Under the pieces are notes generated by a model. The model was not told the DNA's origin, ran no database searches, and saw only the letters and a program-made list of their open reading frames with translations. Position numbers and translations under genes: made by a program. DNA of 64,000 bases, from contig NZ_LCTZ01000002.1 of the NCBI RefSeq assembly GCF_001413955.1, forward strand, positions 1,536,501 through 1,600,500, read 5' to 3'. This document shows positions 55,518 to 64,000 of the stretch, piece by piece. Within the stretch, counting starts at the first letter, position 1. Every line of letters starts with the position of its first letter. This DNA is from Flagellimonas eckloniae (lineage in GTDB: Bacteria > Bacteroidota > Bacteroidia > Flavobacteriales > Flavobacteriaceae).

Positions 55518-57539
55518 TTATCTGTTGATATATAAGTAACCTGAAAGTTGTTTCACGTTTCCATTGGGGTCTTCATAATCTATAATATAGAAATACGTAC
55601 CTACTGGAAGCTTGTTATCCTTATCTACTGTTACTCTTCCTTCGGAAGTGCCATCAAAGACATTTCCTGTTGTGTTGTATGCATTGGTTGCGTAGACCAG
55701 CACACCCCACCTGTTATAAATTTTTACTGTATTGTTTGGATAATCTTCTAAATTTCTAATTGTAAGCACATCGTGAATGCCATCTCCATTTGGAGTAATC
55801 ACATTGATTACATCTATTTCATCAACTTGGGTAGGCCCCAAATCAGGATCTAAATAATTAGGAATATTGTCACCGTCTGAATCGTCATTGGCGTAATTTC
55901 CATCTTCATCCAAATCTTCATCTATGGTTTCAATACCATCATCGTCATCATCGGTATCCCTATAATCTGGAACACCATCAGTATCGGTATCCATTAGATC
56001 TATTGTAGGATCGTTTATTTCATCATTAACGTCCAAATCGATTACGGTACTTCCTTCAAAAGCATCATCAAGGCCATCATTGTCTTTGTCCGATCCAGTA
56101 ATAGTAACATCAGCTATACCATCTTGGTCTGCATCATTACCTTCAATTATATCCGGAACATTATCATCATCACTGTCCTCATCAACATAATCTGGAATTA
56201 AATCATTATCCGTGTCCACCGGAATCAATCCAATATTGCCACCATTTTCATATACATCATCCAATCCATTGTCATTTGCATCAACAAGACTTGGTGCTAT
56301 ATAGCCTATTGTTTCTTGAGCCTCAACATTATCTGGAATTCCATCATTGTCACTATCAATATCCAAATAATCCGGTATGGTATCCCCATCTGTATCTGTT
56401 GGATTTGTTGTAGGATCATCATCCAAATCGGAGTTTAAATCTTCAAAAGCATCAACAATTCCATCATCATCTGCATCCAAATCAATCATAGGAACATTAA
56501 CCATGATAGTAATGGTGGCTGTACTACAATTTCCAACTCCATCACAAATGGTATAATCCAAGCTGTCCGAACCTAGGAAACCTGCAGTTGGTGTGTAGGT
56601 AATAAAGTCATCAGAAGGGTCGCCTGCAGTTCCATTATCATTAAGGAATATAGTTCCATTTGCTGGACTCGTGGTAGTAATTGTTCCAGTAGTTGGTAAA
56701 TCATTGTCGTTAGCAAGCATATCAATATCCACGGTAATATCTTGATCTGTGGCTACAGAATCGTCCAGGGCATCAACTATTGGCAAGACATCGACCGTTA
56801 CCGTTGCTGTACTGCATGCACCAAAGGCGTTGCAAACCGTATAATCAAATGTGTCTGCGCCATTATAATCCGCATCTGGTGTATAAGTAACTATATCGTC
56901 TGTTGGATCATTGGCCGTTCCATTGTTATCTATTGCAATGGAACCATTCGCAGGGTCTGTTGTTGTTAATGTACCATCAGTTGGTAAATCTGAGTCATTA
57001 TCAAAAATGGGAACTACTATGGATTCATCTTCATTTACAGTTATCAAATCATCAACCAAAATTCCAGCTTGACTCATACAAACTACAGTAAAGCGCGGTA
57101 GTTCACTAGTATTTCCTGCTTTTGAAATTGTTGCTGTATAGCGCATCACTGTTGGCGTGCTAGTTACAGTAGGTTGGGTTTGATCTCCTGTAACTGTAGG
57201 ACTCCAACTCACGGTTGCCCCAGTTGGAATACTTGCTGTAATATCTAAAGTCACTTCATTATCAGGAGCAACGCAATCAGTCAAGATAAAGTATCCCGTT
57301 GCATTGGAACCACAAAGGGTTCCATCATAAGTTGCAAAATACACTCCTGGCTGCGTGGCTTCATAGAAGGAAGCTGTACTTAAAACAGTTCCTAAATCTG
57401 AAGCCTCGTACCATTGGTAATTACTCTCATCGCCACTATTAGGTGCTTGAAGTAAGAATTGTGCATTTAGAAAGCTCGTCCCAAAAATAAAGACGAATAA
57501 TCCAATGAATAAAGACTTATGTAAAATGTTTGATTTCAA
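55518..57539 (-). CDS. Type B T9SS cargo protein with cadherin-like and TSP3-like repeats
   Basis: A 673-residue secreted protein. After the signal peptide (1-26) and an Ig-like head come two cadherin/Big_9-type repeats of about 95 residues (165-350), each with ITV.ED-type starts and TYTPDADYNGADTFDYTVC. A Ca-binding, thrombospondin type 3-like stretch (about 352-580, DADDDGIVDAFEDLNSD, DIDSDNDGIPDNVEAQ) follows. The end (585-673, VINVITPNGDGIHDVLTI, VKIYNRWGVLVY) is the gliding-motility-type C-terminal domain, a T9SS type B sorting signal. It sits between the giant repeat protein and the PorP/SprF gene. A surface adhesin or matrix role is likely. Confidence 0.95.
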   Translation of the reverse strand: MKSNILHKSLFIGLFVFIFGTSFLNAQFLLQAPNSGDESNYQWYEASDLGTVLSTASFYEATQPGVYFATYDGTLCGSNATGYFILTDCVAPDNEVTLDITASIPTGATVSWSPTVTGDQTQPTVTSTPTVMRYTATISKAGNTSELPRFTVVCMSQAGILVDDLITVNEDESIVVPIFDNDSDLPTDGTLTTTDPANGSIAIDNNGTANDPTDDIVTYTPDADYNGADTFDYTVCNAFGACSTATVTVDVLPIVDALDDSVATDQDITVDIDMLANDNDLPTTGTITTTSPANGTIFLNDNGTAGDPSDDFITYTPTAGFLGSDSLDYTICDGVGNCSTATITIMVNVPMIDLDADDDGIVDAFEDLNSDLDDDPTTNPTDTDGDTIPDYLDIDSDNDGIPDNVEAQETIGYIAPSLVDANDNGLDDVYENGGNIGLIPVDTDNDLIPDYVDEDSDDDNVPDIIEGNDADQDGIADVTITGSDKDNDGLDDAFEGSTVIDLDVNDEINDPTIDLMDTDTDGVPDYRDTDDDDDGIETIDEDLDEDGNYANDDSDGDNIPNYLDPDLGPTQVDEIDVINVITPNGDGIHDVLTIRNLEDYPNNTVKIYNRWGVLVYATNAYNTTGNVFDGTSEGRVTVDKDNKLPVGTYFYIIDYEDPNGNVKQLSGYLYINR

Positions 57540-57561
57540 ATTTCTTATTTAGTCTTCATTA

Positions 57562-60500
57562 TTATTTTACAACAAATACTACGTTGATCAATGAATTATA
57601 ATCTGCTGGTGGGGCAATAACAGTTATCCTCAATTCTCCATCAGCTGTTATCGTCATTTCTGTAGGTCCACTGGTTGATGTTGTATCGAATACCGCAGGA
57701 TCTGCATAGGTTATATAATAATATAATTCATCATCAGCATATGTAGGTATAGCTGCAGGTGCTTCATCTGGTCCTCCATCATCACTGCGTACCATTGGAG
57801 TTCCATACTGAGCGATATACTGGGCATACAAATCAATTACTTGTGTCCCTGTAGTGGAAGCATCAATGGCTATAGATGGTGGGTAAAAAATCCGTGCCGC
57901 TTTGGAAGTTATTGGTGCCATAGCTTGAATTGCTTCTTCAACTGTTTCTTCATTTGCTCTTGGTGGTTCTGGTCCTGCTCCATCTGGATCTGTTAAGCCA
58001 CCATCTACATCTACAGGTGTATTCAAATCAACCTCTCCAGCGGTTTGATCATCATCATTGGTGTCATCCACCCATGAATATGTTCCACTTCCATTAGTGC
58101 TCAACACCTGACCGCTTGTTCCTCCAGTTGGCAATTCAATCTCGTTCGTATCGTCCGTATCGTCGTCCGCCGCGATATGGTTCGCGATGTCAGTGGCGTT
58201 CGTGGCGATGTTGCCAGCGTTCGTGGTTATGCCACCAGCATTCGTTGCTATGTCGGTCGTGTTGGTCGCTATGTTGCCAGCGTTAGCCGTAACCCCCGCA
58301 GAATCGTCAAGGGCAGAGATGTCAGCGGATAACGTCGTGCCGCTCTCCGTTACACTCAGGTTCGTGCCGTCAAAGGCAACAGCACTGATATCATCATCCG
58401 CAAGACCGTCGACATAGGCCTTCGTGGCAGCGTCACTCCCGGCTGTCGGGGTGCCTAGGCCGGTAAGTACCAATCCATTGGCATCGTTGCCTTCCGTAAG
58501 CACTTCCTCTATGTCCTGTAGCTCGTTCGTATCGTCCGTATCGTCGTCCGCCGCGATATGGTTCGCGATGTCAGTGGCGTTCGTGGCGATGTTGCCAGCG
58601 TTCGTGGTTATGCCACCAGCATTCGTTGCTATGTCGGTCGTGTTGGTCGCTATGTTGCCAGCGTTAGCCGTAACCCCCGCAGAATCGTCAAGGGCAGAGA
58701 TGTCAGCGGATAACGTCGTGCCGCTCTCCGTTACACTCAGGTTCGTGCCGTCAAAGGCAACAGCACTGATATCATCATCCGCAAGACCGTCGACATAGGC
58801 CTTCGTGGCAGCGTCACTCCCGGCTGTCGGGGTGCCTAGGCCGGTAAGTACCAATCCATTGGCATCGTTGCCTTCCGTAAGCACTTCCTCTATGTCCTGT
58901 AGCTCGTTCGTATCGTCCGTATCGTCGTCCGCCGCGATATGGTTCGCGATGTCAGTGGCGTTCGTGGCGATGTTGCCAGCGTTCGTGGTTATGCCACCAG
59001 CATTCGTTGCTATGTCGGTCGTGTTGGTCGCTATGTTGCCAGCGTTAGCCGTAACCCCCGCAGAATCGTCAAGGGCAGAGATGTCAGCGGATAACGTCGT
59101 GCCGCTCTCCGTTACACTCAGGTTCGTGCCGTCAAAGGCAACAGCACTGATATCATCATCCGCAAGACCGTCGACATAGGCCTTCGTGGCAGCGTCACTC
59201 CCGGCTGTCGGGGTGCCTAGGCCGGTAAGTACCAATCCATTGGCATCGTTGCCTTCCGTAAGCACTTCCTCTATGTCCTGTAGCTCGTTCGTATCGTCCG
59301 TATCGTCGTCCGCCGCGATATGGTTCGCGATGTCAGTGGCGTTCGTGGCGATGTTGCCAGCGTTCGTGGTTATGCCACCAGCATTCGTTGCTATGTCGGT
59401 CGTGTTGGTCGCTATGTTGCCAGCGTTAGCCGTAACCCCCGCAGAATCGTCAAGGGCAGAGATGTCAGCGGATAACGTCGTGCCGCTCTCCGTTACACTC
59501 AGGTTCGTGCCGTCAAAGGCAACAGCACTGATATCATCATCCGCAAGACCGTCGACATAGGCCTTCGTGGCAGCGTCACTCCCGGCTGTCGGGGTGCCTA
59601 GGCCGGTAAGTACCAATCCATTGGCATCGTTGCCTTCCGTAAGCACTTCCTCTATGTCCTGTAGCTCGTTCGTATCGTCCGTATCGTCGTCCGCCGCGAT
59701 ATGGTTCGCGATGTCAGTGGCGTTCGTGGCGATGTTGCCAGCGTTCGTGGTTATGCCACCAGCATTCGTTGCTATGTCGGTCGTGTTGGTCGCTATGTTG
59801 CCAGCGTTAGCCGTAACCCCCGCAGAATCGTCAAGGGCAGAGATGTCAGCGGATAACGTCGTGCCGCTCTCCGTTACACTCAGGTTCGTGCCGTCAAAGG
59901 CAACAGCACTGATATCATCATCCGCAAGACCGTCGACATAGGCCTTCGTGGCAGCGTCACTCCCGGCTGTCGGGGTGCCTAGGCCGGTAAGTACCAATCC
60001 ATTGGCATCGTTGCCTTCCGTAAGCACTTCCTCTATGTCCTGTAGCTCGTTCGTATCGTCCGTATCGTCGTCCGCCGCGATATGGTTCGCGATGTCAGTG
60101 GCGTTCGTGGCGATGTTGCCAGCGTTCGTGGTTATGCCACCAGCATTCGTTGCTATGTCGGTCGTGTTGGTCGCTATGTTGCCAGCGTTAGCCGTAACCC
60201 CCGCAGAATCGTCAAGGGCAGAGATGTCAGCGGATAACGTCGTGCCGCTCTCCGTTACACTCAGGTTCGTGCCGTCAAAGGCAACAGCACTGATATCATC
60301 ATCCGCAAGACCGTCGACATAGGCCTTCGTGGCAGCGTCATTCCCGGCTGTCGGGGTGCCTAGGCCGGTAAGTACCAATCCATTGGCATCGTTGCCTTCC
60401 GTAAGCACTTCCTCTATGTCCTGTAGCTCGTTCGTATCGTCCGTATCGTCGTCCGCCGCGATATGGTTCGCGATGTCAGTGGCGTTCGTGGCGATGTTGC

Positions 60501-63500
60501 CAGCGTTCGTGGTTATGCCACCAGCATTCGTTGCTATGTCGGTCGTGTTGGTCGCTATGTTGCCAGCGTTAGCCGTAACCCCCGCAGAATCGTCAAGGGC
60601 AGAGATGTCAGCGGATAACGTCGTGCCGCTCTCCGTTACACTCAGGTTCGTGCCGTCAAAGGCAACAGCACTGATATCATCATCCGCAAGACCGTCGACA
60701 TAGGCCTTCGTGGCAGCGTCACTCCCGGCTGTCGGGGTGCCTAGGCCGGTAAGTACCAATCCATTGGCATCGTTGCCTTCCGTAAGCACTTCCTCTATGT
60801 CCTGTAGCTCGTTCGTATCGTCCGTATCGTCGTCCGCCGCGATATGGTTCGCGATGTCAGTGGCGTTCGTGGCGATGTTGCCAGCGTTCGTGGTTATGCC
60901 ACCAGCATTCGTTGCTATGTCGGTCGTGTTGGTCGCTATGTTGCCAGCGTTAGCCGTAACCCCCGCAGAATCGTCAAGGGCAGAGATGTCAGCGGATAAC
61001 GTCGTGCCGCTCTCCGTTACACTCAGGTTCGTGCCGTCAAAGGCAACAGCACTGATATCATCATCCGCAAGACCGTCGACATAGGCCTTCGTGGCAGCGT
61101 CACTCCCGGCTGTCGGGGTGCCTAGGCCGGTAAGTACCAATCCATTGGCATCGTTGCCTTCCGTAAGCACTTCCTCTATGTCCTGTAGCTCGTTCGTATC
61201 GTCCGTATCGTCGTCCGCCGCGATATGGTTCGCGATGTCAGTGGCGTTCGTGGCGATGTTGCCAGCGTTCGTGGTTATGCCACCAGCATTCGTTGCTATG
61301 TCGGTCGTGTTGGTCGCTATGTTGCCAGCGTTAGCCGTAACCCCCGCAGAATCGTCAAGGGCAGAGATGTCAACAGCTGGATTGTTACCCAACTCATTAG
61401 TGTAGCTCAATTCATTCGTCGCGCCATTAAAACCTAATATGGTGTTGGTTTCTGAAATCGTTACCGAGGCAACATTTAAATAAAGGGCGCCATCTGTTCC
61501 CGCTGCAATGTCATTGTTTGCATCGGCACTTATAAGGTTTACCGACTCTGTTCCCCCACCATCCGTAATTTGAACACTACCAGCAGTAATACCACTACCC
61601 GTATTATATTCATTCGTATCGTCCGTATCGTCGTCCGCCGCGATATGGTTCGCGATGTCAGTGGCGTTCGTGGCGATGTTGCCAGCGTTCGTGGTTATGC
61701 CACCAGCATTCGTTGCTATGTCGGTCGTGTTGGTCGCTATGTTGCCAGCGTTAGCCGTAACCCCCGCAGAATCGTCAAGGGCAGAGATGTCAGCGGATAA
61801 CGTCGTGCCGCTCTCCGTTACACTCAGGTTCGTGCCGTCAAAGGCAACAGCACTGATATCATCATCCGCAAGACCGTCGACATAGGCCTTCGTGGCAGCG
61901 TCACTCCCGGCTGTCGGGGTGCCTAGGCCGGTAAGTACCAATCCATTGGCATCGTTGCCTTCCGTAAGCACTTCCTCTATGTCCTGTAGCTCGTTCGTAT
62001 CGTCCGTATCGTCGTCCGCCGCGATATGGTTCGCGATGTCAGTGGCGTTCGTGGCGATGTTGCCAGCGTTCGTGGTTATGCCACCAGCATTCGTTGCTAT
62101 GTCGGTCGTGTTGGTCGCTATGTTGCCAGCGTTAGCCGTAACCCCCGCAGAATCGTCAAGGGCAGAGATGTCAACAGCTGGATTGTTACCCAACTCATTA
62201 GTGTAGCTCAATTCATTCGTCGCGCCATTAAAACCTAATATGGTGTTGGTTTCTGAAATCGTTACCGAGGCAACATTTAAATAAAGGGCGCCATCTGTTC
62301 CCGCTGCAATGTCATTGTTTGCATCGGCACTTATAAGGTTTACCGACTCTGTTCCCCCACCATCCGTAATTTGAACACTACCAGCAGTAATACCACTACC
62401 CGTATTATATTCATTCGTATCGTCCGTATCGTCGTCCGCCGCGATATGGTTCGCGATGTCAGTGGCGTTCGTGGCGATGTTGCCAGCGTTCGTGGTTATG
62501 CCACCAGCATTCGTTGCTATGTCGGTCGTGTTGGTCGCTATGTTGCCAGCGTTAGCCGTAACCCCCGCAGAATCGTCAAGGGCAGAGATGTCAGCGGATA
62601 ACGTCGTGCCGCTCTCCGTTACACTCAGGTTCGTGCCGTCAAAGGCAACAGCACTGATATCATCATCCGCAAGACCGTCGACATAGGCCTTCGTGGCAGC
62701 GTCATTCCCGGCTGTCGGGGTGCCTAGGCCGGTAAGTACCAATCCATTGGCATCGTTGCCTTCCGTAAGCACTTCCTCTATGTCCTGTAGCTCGTTCGTA
62801 TCGTCCGTATCGTCGTCCGCCGCGATATGGTTCGCGATGTCAGTGGCGTTCGTGGCGATGTTGCCAGCGTTCGTGGTTATGCCACCAGCATTCGTTGCTA
62901 TGTCGGTCGTGTTGGTCGCTATGTTGCCAGCGTTAGCCGTAACCCCCGCAGAATCGTCAAGGGCAGAGATGTCAGCGGATAACGTCGTGCCGCTCTCCGT
63001 TACACTCAGGTTCGTGCCGTCAAAGGCAACAGCACTGATATCATCATCCGCAAGACCGTCGACATAGGCCTTCGTGGCAGCGTCACTCCCGGCTGTCGGG
63101 GTGCCTAGGCCGGTAAGTACCAATCCATTGGCATCGTTGCCTTCCGTAAGCACTTCCTCTATGTCCTGTAGCTCGTTCGTATCGTCCGTATCGTCGTCCG
63201 CCGCGATATGGTTCGCGATGTCAGTGGCGTTCGTGGCGATGTTGCCAGCGTTCGTGGTTATGCCACCAGCATTCGTTGCTATGTCGGTCGTGTTGGTCGC
63301 TATGTTGCCAGCGTTAGCCGTAACCCCCGCAGAATCGTCAAGGGCAGAGATGTCAGCGGATAACGTCGTGCCGCTCTCCGTTACACTCAGGTTCGTGCCG
63401 TCAAAGGCAACAGCACTGATATCATCATCCGCAAGACCGTCGACATAGGCCTTCGTGGCAGCGTCACTCCCGGCTGTCGGGGTGCCTAGGCCGGTAAGTA

Positions 63501-64000
63501 CCAATCCATTGGCATCGTTGCCTTCCGTAAGCACTTCCTCTATGTCCTGTAGCTCGTTCGTATCGTCCGTATCGTCGTCCGCCGCGATATGGTTCGCGAT
63601 GTCAGTGGCGTTCGTGGCGATGTTGCCAGCGTTCGTGGTTATGCCACCAGCATTCGTTGCTATGTCGGTCGTGTTGGTCGCTATGTTGCCAGCGTTAGCC
63701 GTAACCCCCGCAGAATCGTCAAGGGCAGAGATGTCAACAGCTGGATTGTTACCCAACTCATTAGTGTAGCTCAATTCATTCGTCGCGCCATTAAAACCTA
63801 ATATGGTGTTGGTTTCTGAAATCGTTACCGAGGCAACATTTAAATAAAGGGCGCCATCTGTTCCCGCTGCAATGTCATTGTTTGCATCGGCACTTATAAG
63901 GTTTACCGACTCTGTTCCCCCACCATCCGTAATTTGAACACTACCAGCAGTAATACCACTACCCGTATTATATTCATTCGTATCGTCCGTATCGTCGTCC
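57562..64000 (-). CDS. Giant surface protein with tandem coiled-coil repeats (5' end outside window)
   Basis: The minus-strand frame is open from the right edge to the stop at 57562, so over 2,140 residues are visible and no start codon is in the window; an internal TTG at 63774 is not a start. The visible part consists of three 140-residue B units and twelve 127-residue A units (58144-63975), then a unique 193-residue C-terminus (57565-58143, starting ELPTGGTSGQVLSTNG and ending INVVFVVK). Each unit carries heptads with Ile at a and Asn at d (NIATNTTDIATNAGGI), as in stalks of trimeric adhesins. A phage-fibre-like DAATKAYVDGL motif is in each A unit. There is no YadA anchor and no clear T9SS domain. 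The operon partners are the type B cargo and PorP/SprF genes. Confidence 0.9.
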   Translation of the reverse strand, partial: DDDTDDTNEYNTGSGITAGSVQITDGGGTESVNLISADANNDIAAGTDGALYLNVASVTISETNTILGFNGATNELSYTNELGNNPAVDISALDDSAGVTANAGNIATNTTDIATNAGGITTNAGNIATNATDIANHIAADDDTDDTNELQDIEEVLTEGNDANGLVLTGLGTPTAGSDAATKAYVDGLADDDISAVAFDGTNLSVTESGTTLSADISALDDSAGVTANAGNIATNTTDIATNAGGITTNAGNIATNATDIANHIAADDDTDDTNELQDIEEVLTEGNDANGLVLTGLGTPTAGSDAATKAYVDGLADDDISAVAFDGTNLSVTESGTTLSADISALDDSAGVTANAGNIATNTTDIATNAGGITTNAGNIATNATDIANHIAADDDTDDTNELQDIEEVLTEGNDANGLVLTGLGTPTAGNDAATKAYVDGLADDDISAVAFDGTNLSVTESGTTLSADISALDDSAGVTANAGNIATNTTDIATNAGGITTNAGNIATNATDIANHIAADDDTDDTNEYNTGSGITAGSVQITDGGGTESVNLISADANNDIAAGTDGALYLNVASVTISETNTILGFNGATNELSYTNELGNNPAVDISALDDSAGVTANAGNIATNTTDIATNAGGITTNAGNIATNATDIANHIAADDDTDDTNELQDIEEVLTEGNDANGLVLTGLGTPTAGSDAATKAYVDGLADDDISAVAFDGTNLSVTESGTTLSADISALDDSAGVTANAGNIATNTTDIATNAGGITTNAGNIATNATDIANHIAADDDTDDTNEYNTGSGITAGSVQITDGGGTESVNLISADANNDIAAGTDGALYLNVASVTISETNTILGFNGATNELSYTNELGNNPAVDISALDDSAGVTANAGNIATNTTDIATNAGGITTNAGNIATNATDIANHIAADDDTDDTNELQDIEEVLTEGNDANGLVLTGLGTPTAGSDAATKAYVDGLADDDISAVAFDGTNLSVTESGTTLSADISALDDSAGVTANAGNIATNTTDIATNAGGITTNAGNIATNATDIANHIAADDDTDDTNELQDIEEVLTEGNDANGLVLTGLGTPTAGSDAATKAYVDGLADDDISAVAFDGTNLSVTESGTTLSADISALDDSAGVTANAGNIATNTTDIATNAGGITTNAGNIATNATDIANHIAADDDTDDTNELQDIEEVLTEGNDANGLVLTGLGTPTAGNDAATKAYVDGLADDDISAVAFDGTNLSVTESGTTLSADISALDDSAGVTANAGNIATNTTDIATNAGGITTNAGNIATNATDIANHIAADDDTDDTNELQDIEEVLTEGNDANGLVLTGLGTPTAGSDAATKAYVDGLADDDISAVAFDGTNLSVTESGTTLSADISALDDSAGVTANAGNIATNTTDIATNAGGITTNAGNIATNATDIANHIAADDDTDDTNELQDIEEVLTEGNDANGLVLTGLGTPTAGSDAATKAYVDGLADDDISAVAFDGTNLSVTESGTTLSADISALDDSAGVTANAGNIATNTTDIATNAGGITTNAGNIATNATDIANHIAADDDTDDTNELQDIEEVLTEGNDANGLVLTGLGTPTAGSDAATKAYVDGLADDDISAVAFDGTNLSVTESGTTLSADISALDDSAGVTANAGNIATNTTDIATNAGGITTNAGNIATNATDIANHIAADDDTDDTNELQDIEEVLTEGNDANGLVLTGLGTPTAGSDAATKAYVDGLADDDISAVAFDGTNLSVTESGTTLSADISALDDSAGVTANAGNIATNTTDIATNAGGITTNAGNIATNATDIANHIAADDDTDDTNELQDIEEVLTEGNDANGLVLTGLGTPTAGSDAATKAYVDGLADDDISAVAFDGTNLSVTESGTTLSADISALDDSAGVTANAGNIATNTTDIATNAGGITTNAGNIATNATDIANHIAADDDTDDTNEIELPTGGTSGQVLSTNGSGTYSWVDDTNDDDQTAGEVDLNTPVDVDGGLTDPDGAGPEPPRANEETVEEAIQAMAPITSKAARIFYPPSIAIDASTTGTQVIDLYAQYIAQYGTPMVRSDDGGPDEAPAAIPTYADDELYYYITYADPAVFDTTSTSGPTEMTITADGELRITVIAPPADYNSLINVVFVVK
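61192..61611 (-). repeat. B unit 3
   Basis: Same 140-residue unit as B1, followed by eight A units up to the unique C-terminal region. Confidence 0.9.
61993..62412 (-). repeat. B unit 2
   Basis: Same 140-residue unit as B1, here directly followed by a single A unit. Confidence 0.9.
63556..63975 (-). repeat. B unit 1
   Basis: A 140-residue unit with a distinct head (EYNTGSGITAGSVQITDGG and TISETNTILGFNGATNEL) joined to the common coiled-coil half. It is near the visible N-terminal end. Confidence 0.9.

Larger units (their letters stand above)
58144..63975 (-). repeat. Tandem array of A (381 bp) and B (420 bp) repeat units
   Basis: In coding order the units are B1 63975-63556, A1-A3 63555-62413, B2 62412-61993, A4 61992-61612, B3 61611-61192, then A5-A12 61191-58144, each A being 381 bp and each B 420 bp. 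The translated A units are identical apart from one Ser/Asn position (TAGSDAA or TAGNDAA): A3 and A7 have Asn, all others Ser. The block B-A-A-A(Asn) occurs twice (B1-A3 and B3-A7), implying a duplicated segment of 1,563 bp. The second halves of A and B units share the same coiled-coil sequence. Confidence 0.95.

Noticed and set aside
63772..63774. Gene start of the giant protein at 63774
   Set aside because: It is an internal Leu (TTG) of a B unit that occurs as Leu in the two other B units; the frame stays open to the window edge.
58187..63801. Many plus-strand open frames of 70-124 codons at 381-bp intervals
   Set aside because: They are antisense shadows of the repeat units: the identical codons of the minus-strand gene lack stops in other frames.
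58144..63975. CRISPR-like regular repetition
   Set aside because: The units are 381 or 420 bp, contiguous, translate in frame and have no spacers.

Overview
The window looks like chromosomal DNA of a marine-type member of the Flavobacteriaceae (Bacteroidota). The evidence is AT-rich sequence, promoters of the TTG / TAnnTTTG type, a TonB-dependent receptor with an N-terminal carboxypeptidase-like domain, a PorP/SprF protein, a gliding-motility-type C-terminal domain, a DUF4295 gene beside rpmB-rpmG, and a flavobacterial carotenoid cluster. I cannot name the genus with confidence; a Muricauda/Flagellimonas-like organism would fit.

Layout. 1-600: end of a probable GH29 fucosidase, then tRNA-Leu(GAG). 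1.2-7.7 kb: a carotenoid island led by a CarH-like B12 photoreceptor/repressor, followed by crtI, crtB, crtZ, a crtD-like desaturase and a cruF-like hydratase, with a convergent crtA-like hydroxylase. This set predicts monocyclic carotenoids of the saproxanthin/myxol type, but no lycopene cyclase or GGPP synthase is present here. 7.7-16 kb: TlpA-like protein lacking one active-site Cys, aconitase, MoxR ATPase with two parvulin-type chaperones, and small genes. 16-17.2 kb: a BLUF blue-light sensor with a perfect inverted repeat before it, and an aquaporin. 17-30 kb: mostly minus-strand housekeeping genes (rimO, ftsY, rpmB, rpmG, cinA, a 2-oxoacid dehydrogenase E2, recR). 30-47 kb: symporter, TonB receptor, FabH-like ketosynthase, ABC1 kinase with TetR regulator, htpG, an ECF sigma/anti-sigma pair with matching divergent promoters, MOSC, AraC, AlkB-like, S1/P1 nuclease, and an SPFH operon ending in a tiny Arc-like gene. 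47-54.5 kb: DUF5916 protein, HAD phosphatase, DUF819 transporter, mannose-6-phosphate isomerase, a PTPS and idi. 54.5-64 kb: a minus-strand operon reading giant repeat protein, then type B T9SS-cargo protein, then PorP/SprF protein.

The most striking region is 57.6-64 kb. It holds a giant surface-type protein, open at the right window edge, built from 12 apparently identical 127-residue units and three 140-residue units. Each unit carries heptads of the IxxN pattern typical of trimeric coiled-coil stalks. The repeats are much richer in G+C than the flanking genes. Position and neighbours resemble the SprB/SprF gliding adhesin arrangement, but the stalk architecture resembles trimeric adhesins or phage fibres. 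Light is a second theme: a B12-type photoreceptor beside the pigment genes and a flavin BLUF sensor 10 kb away.
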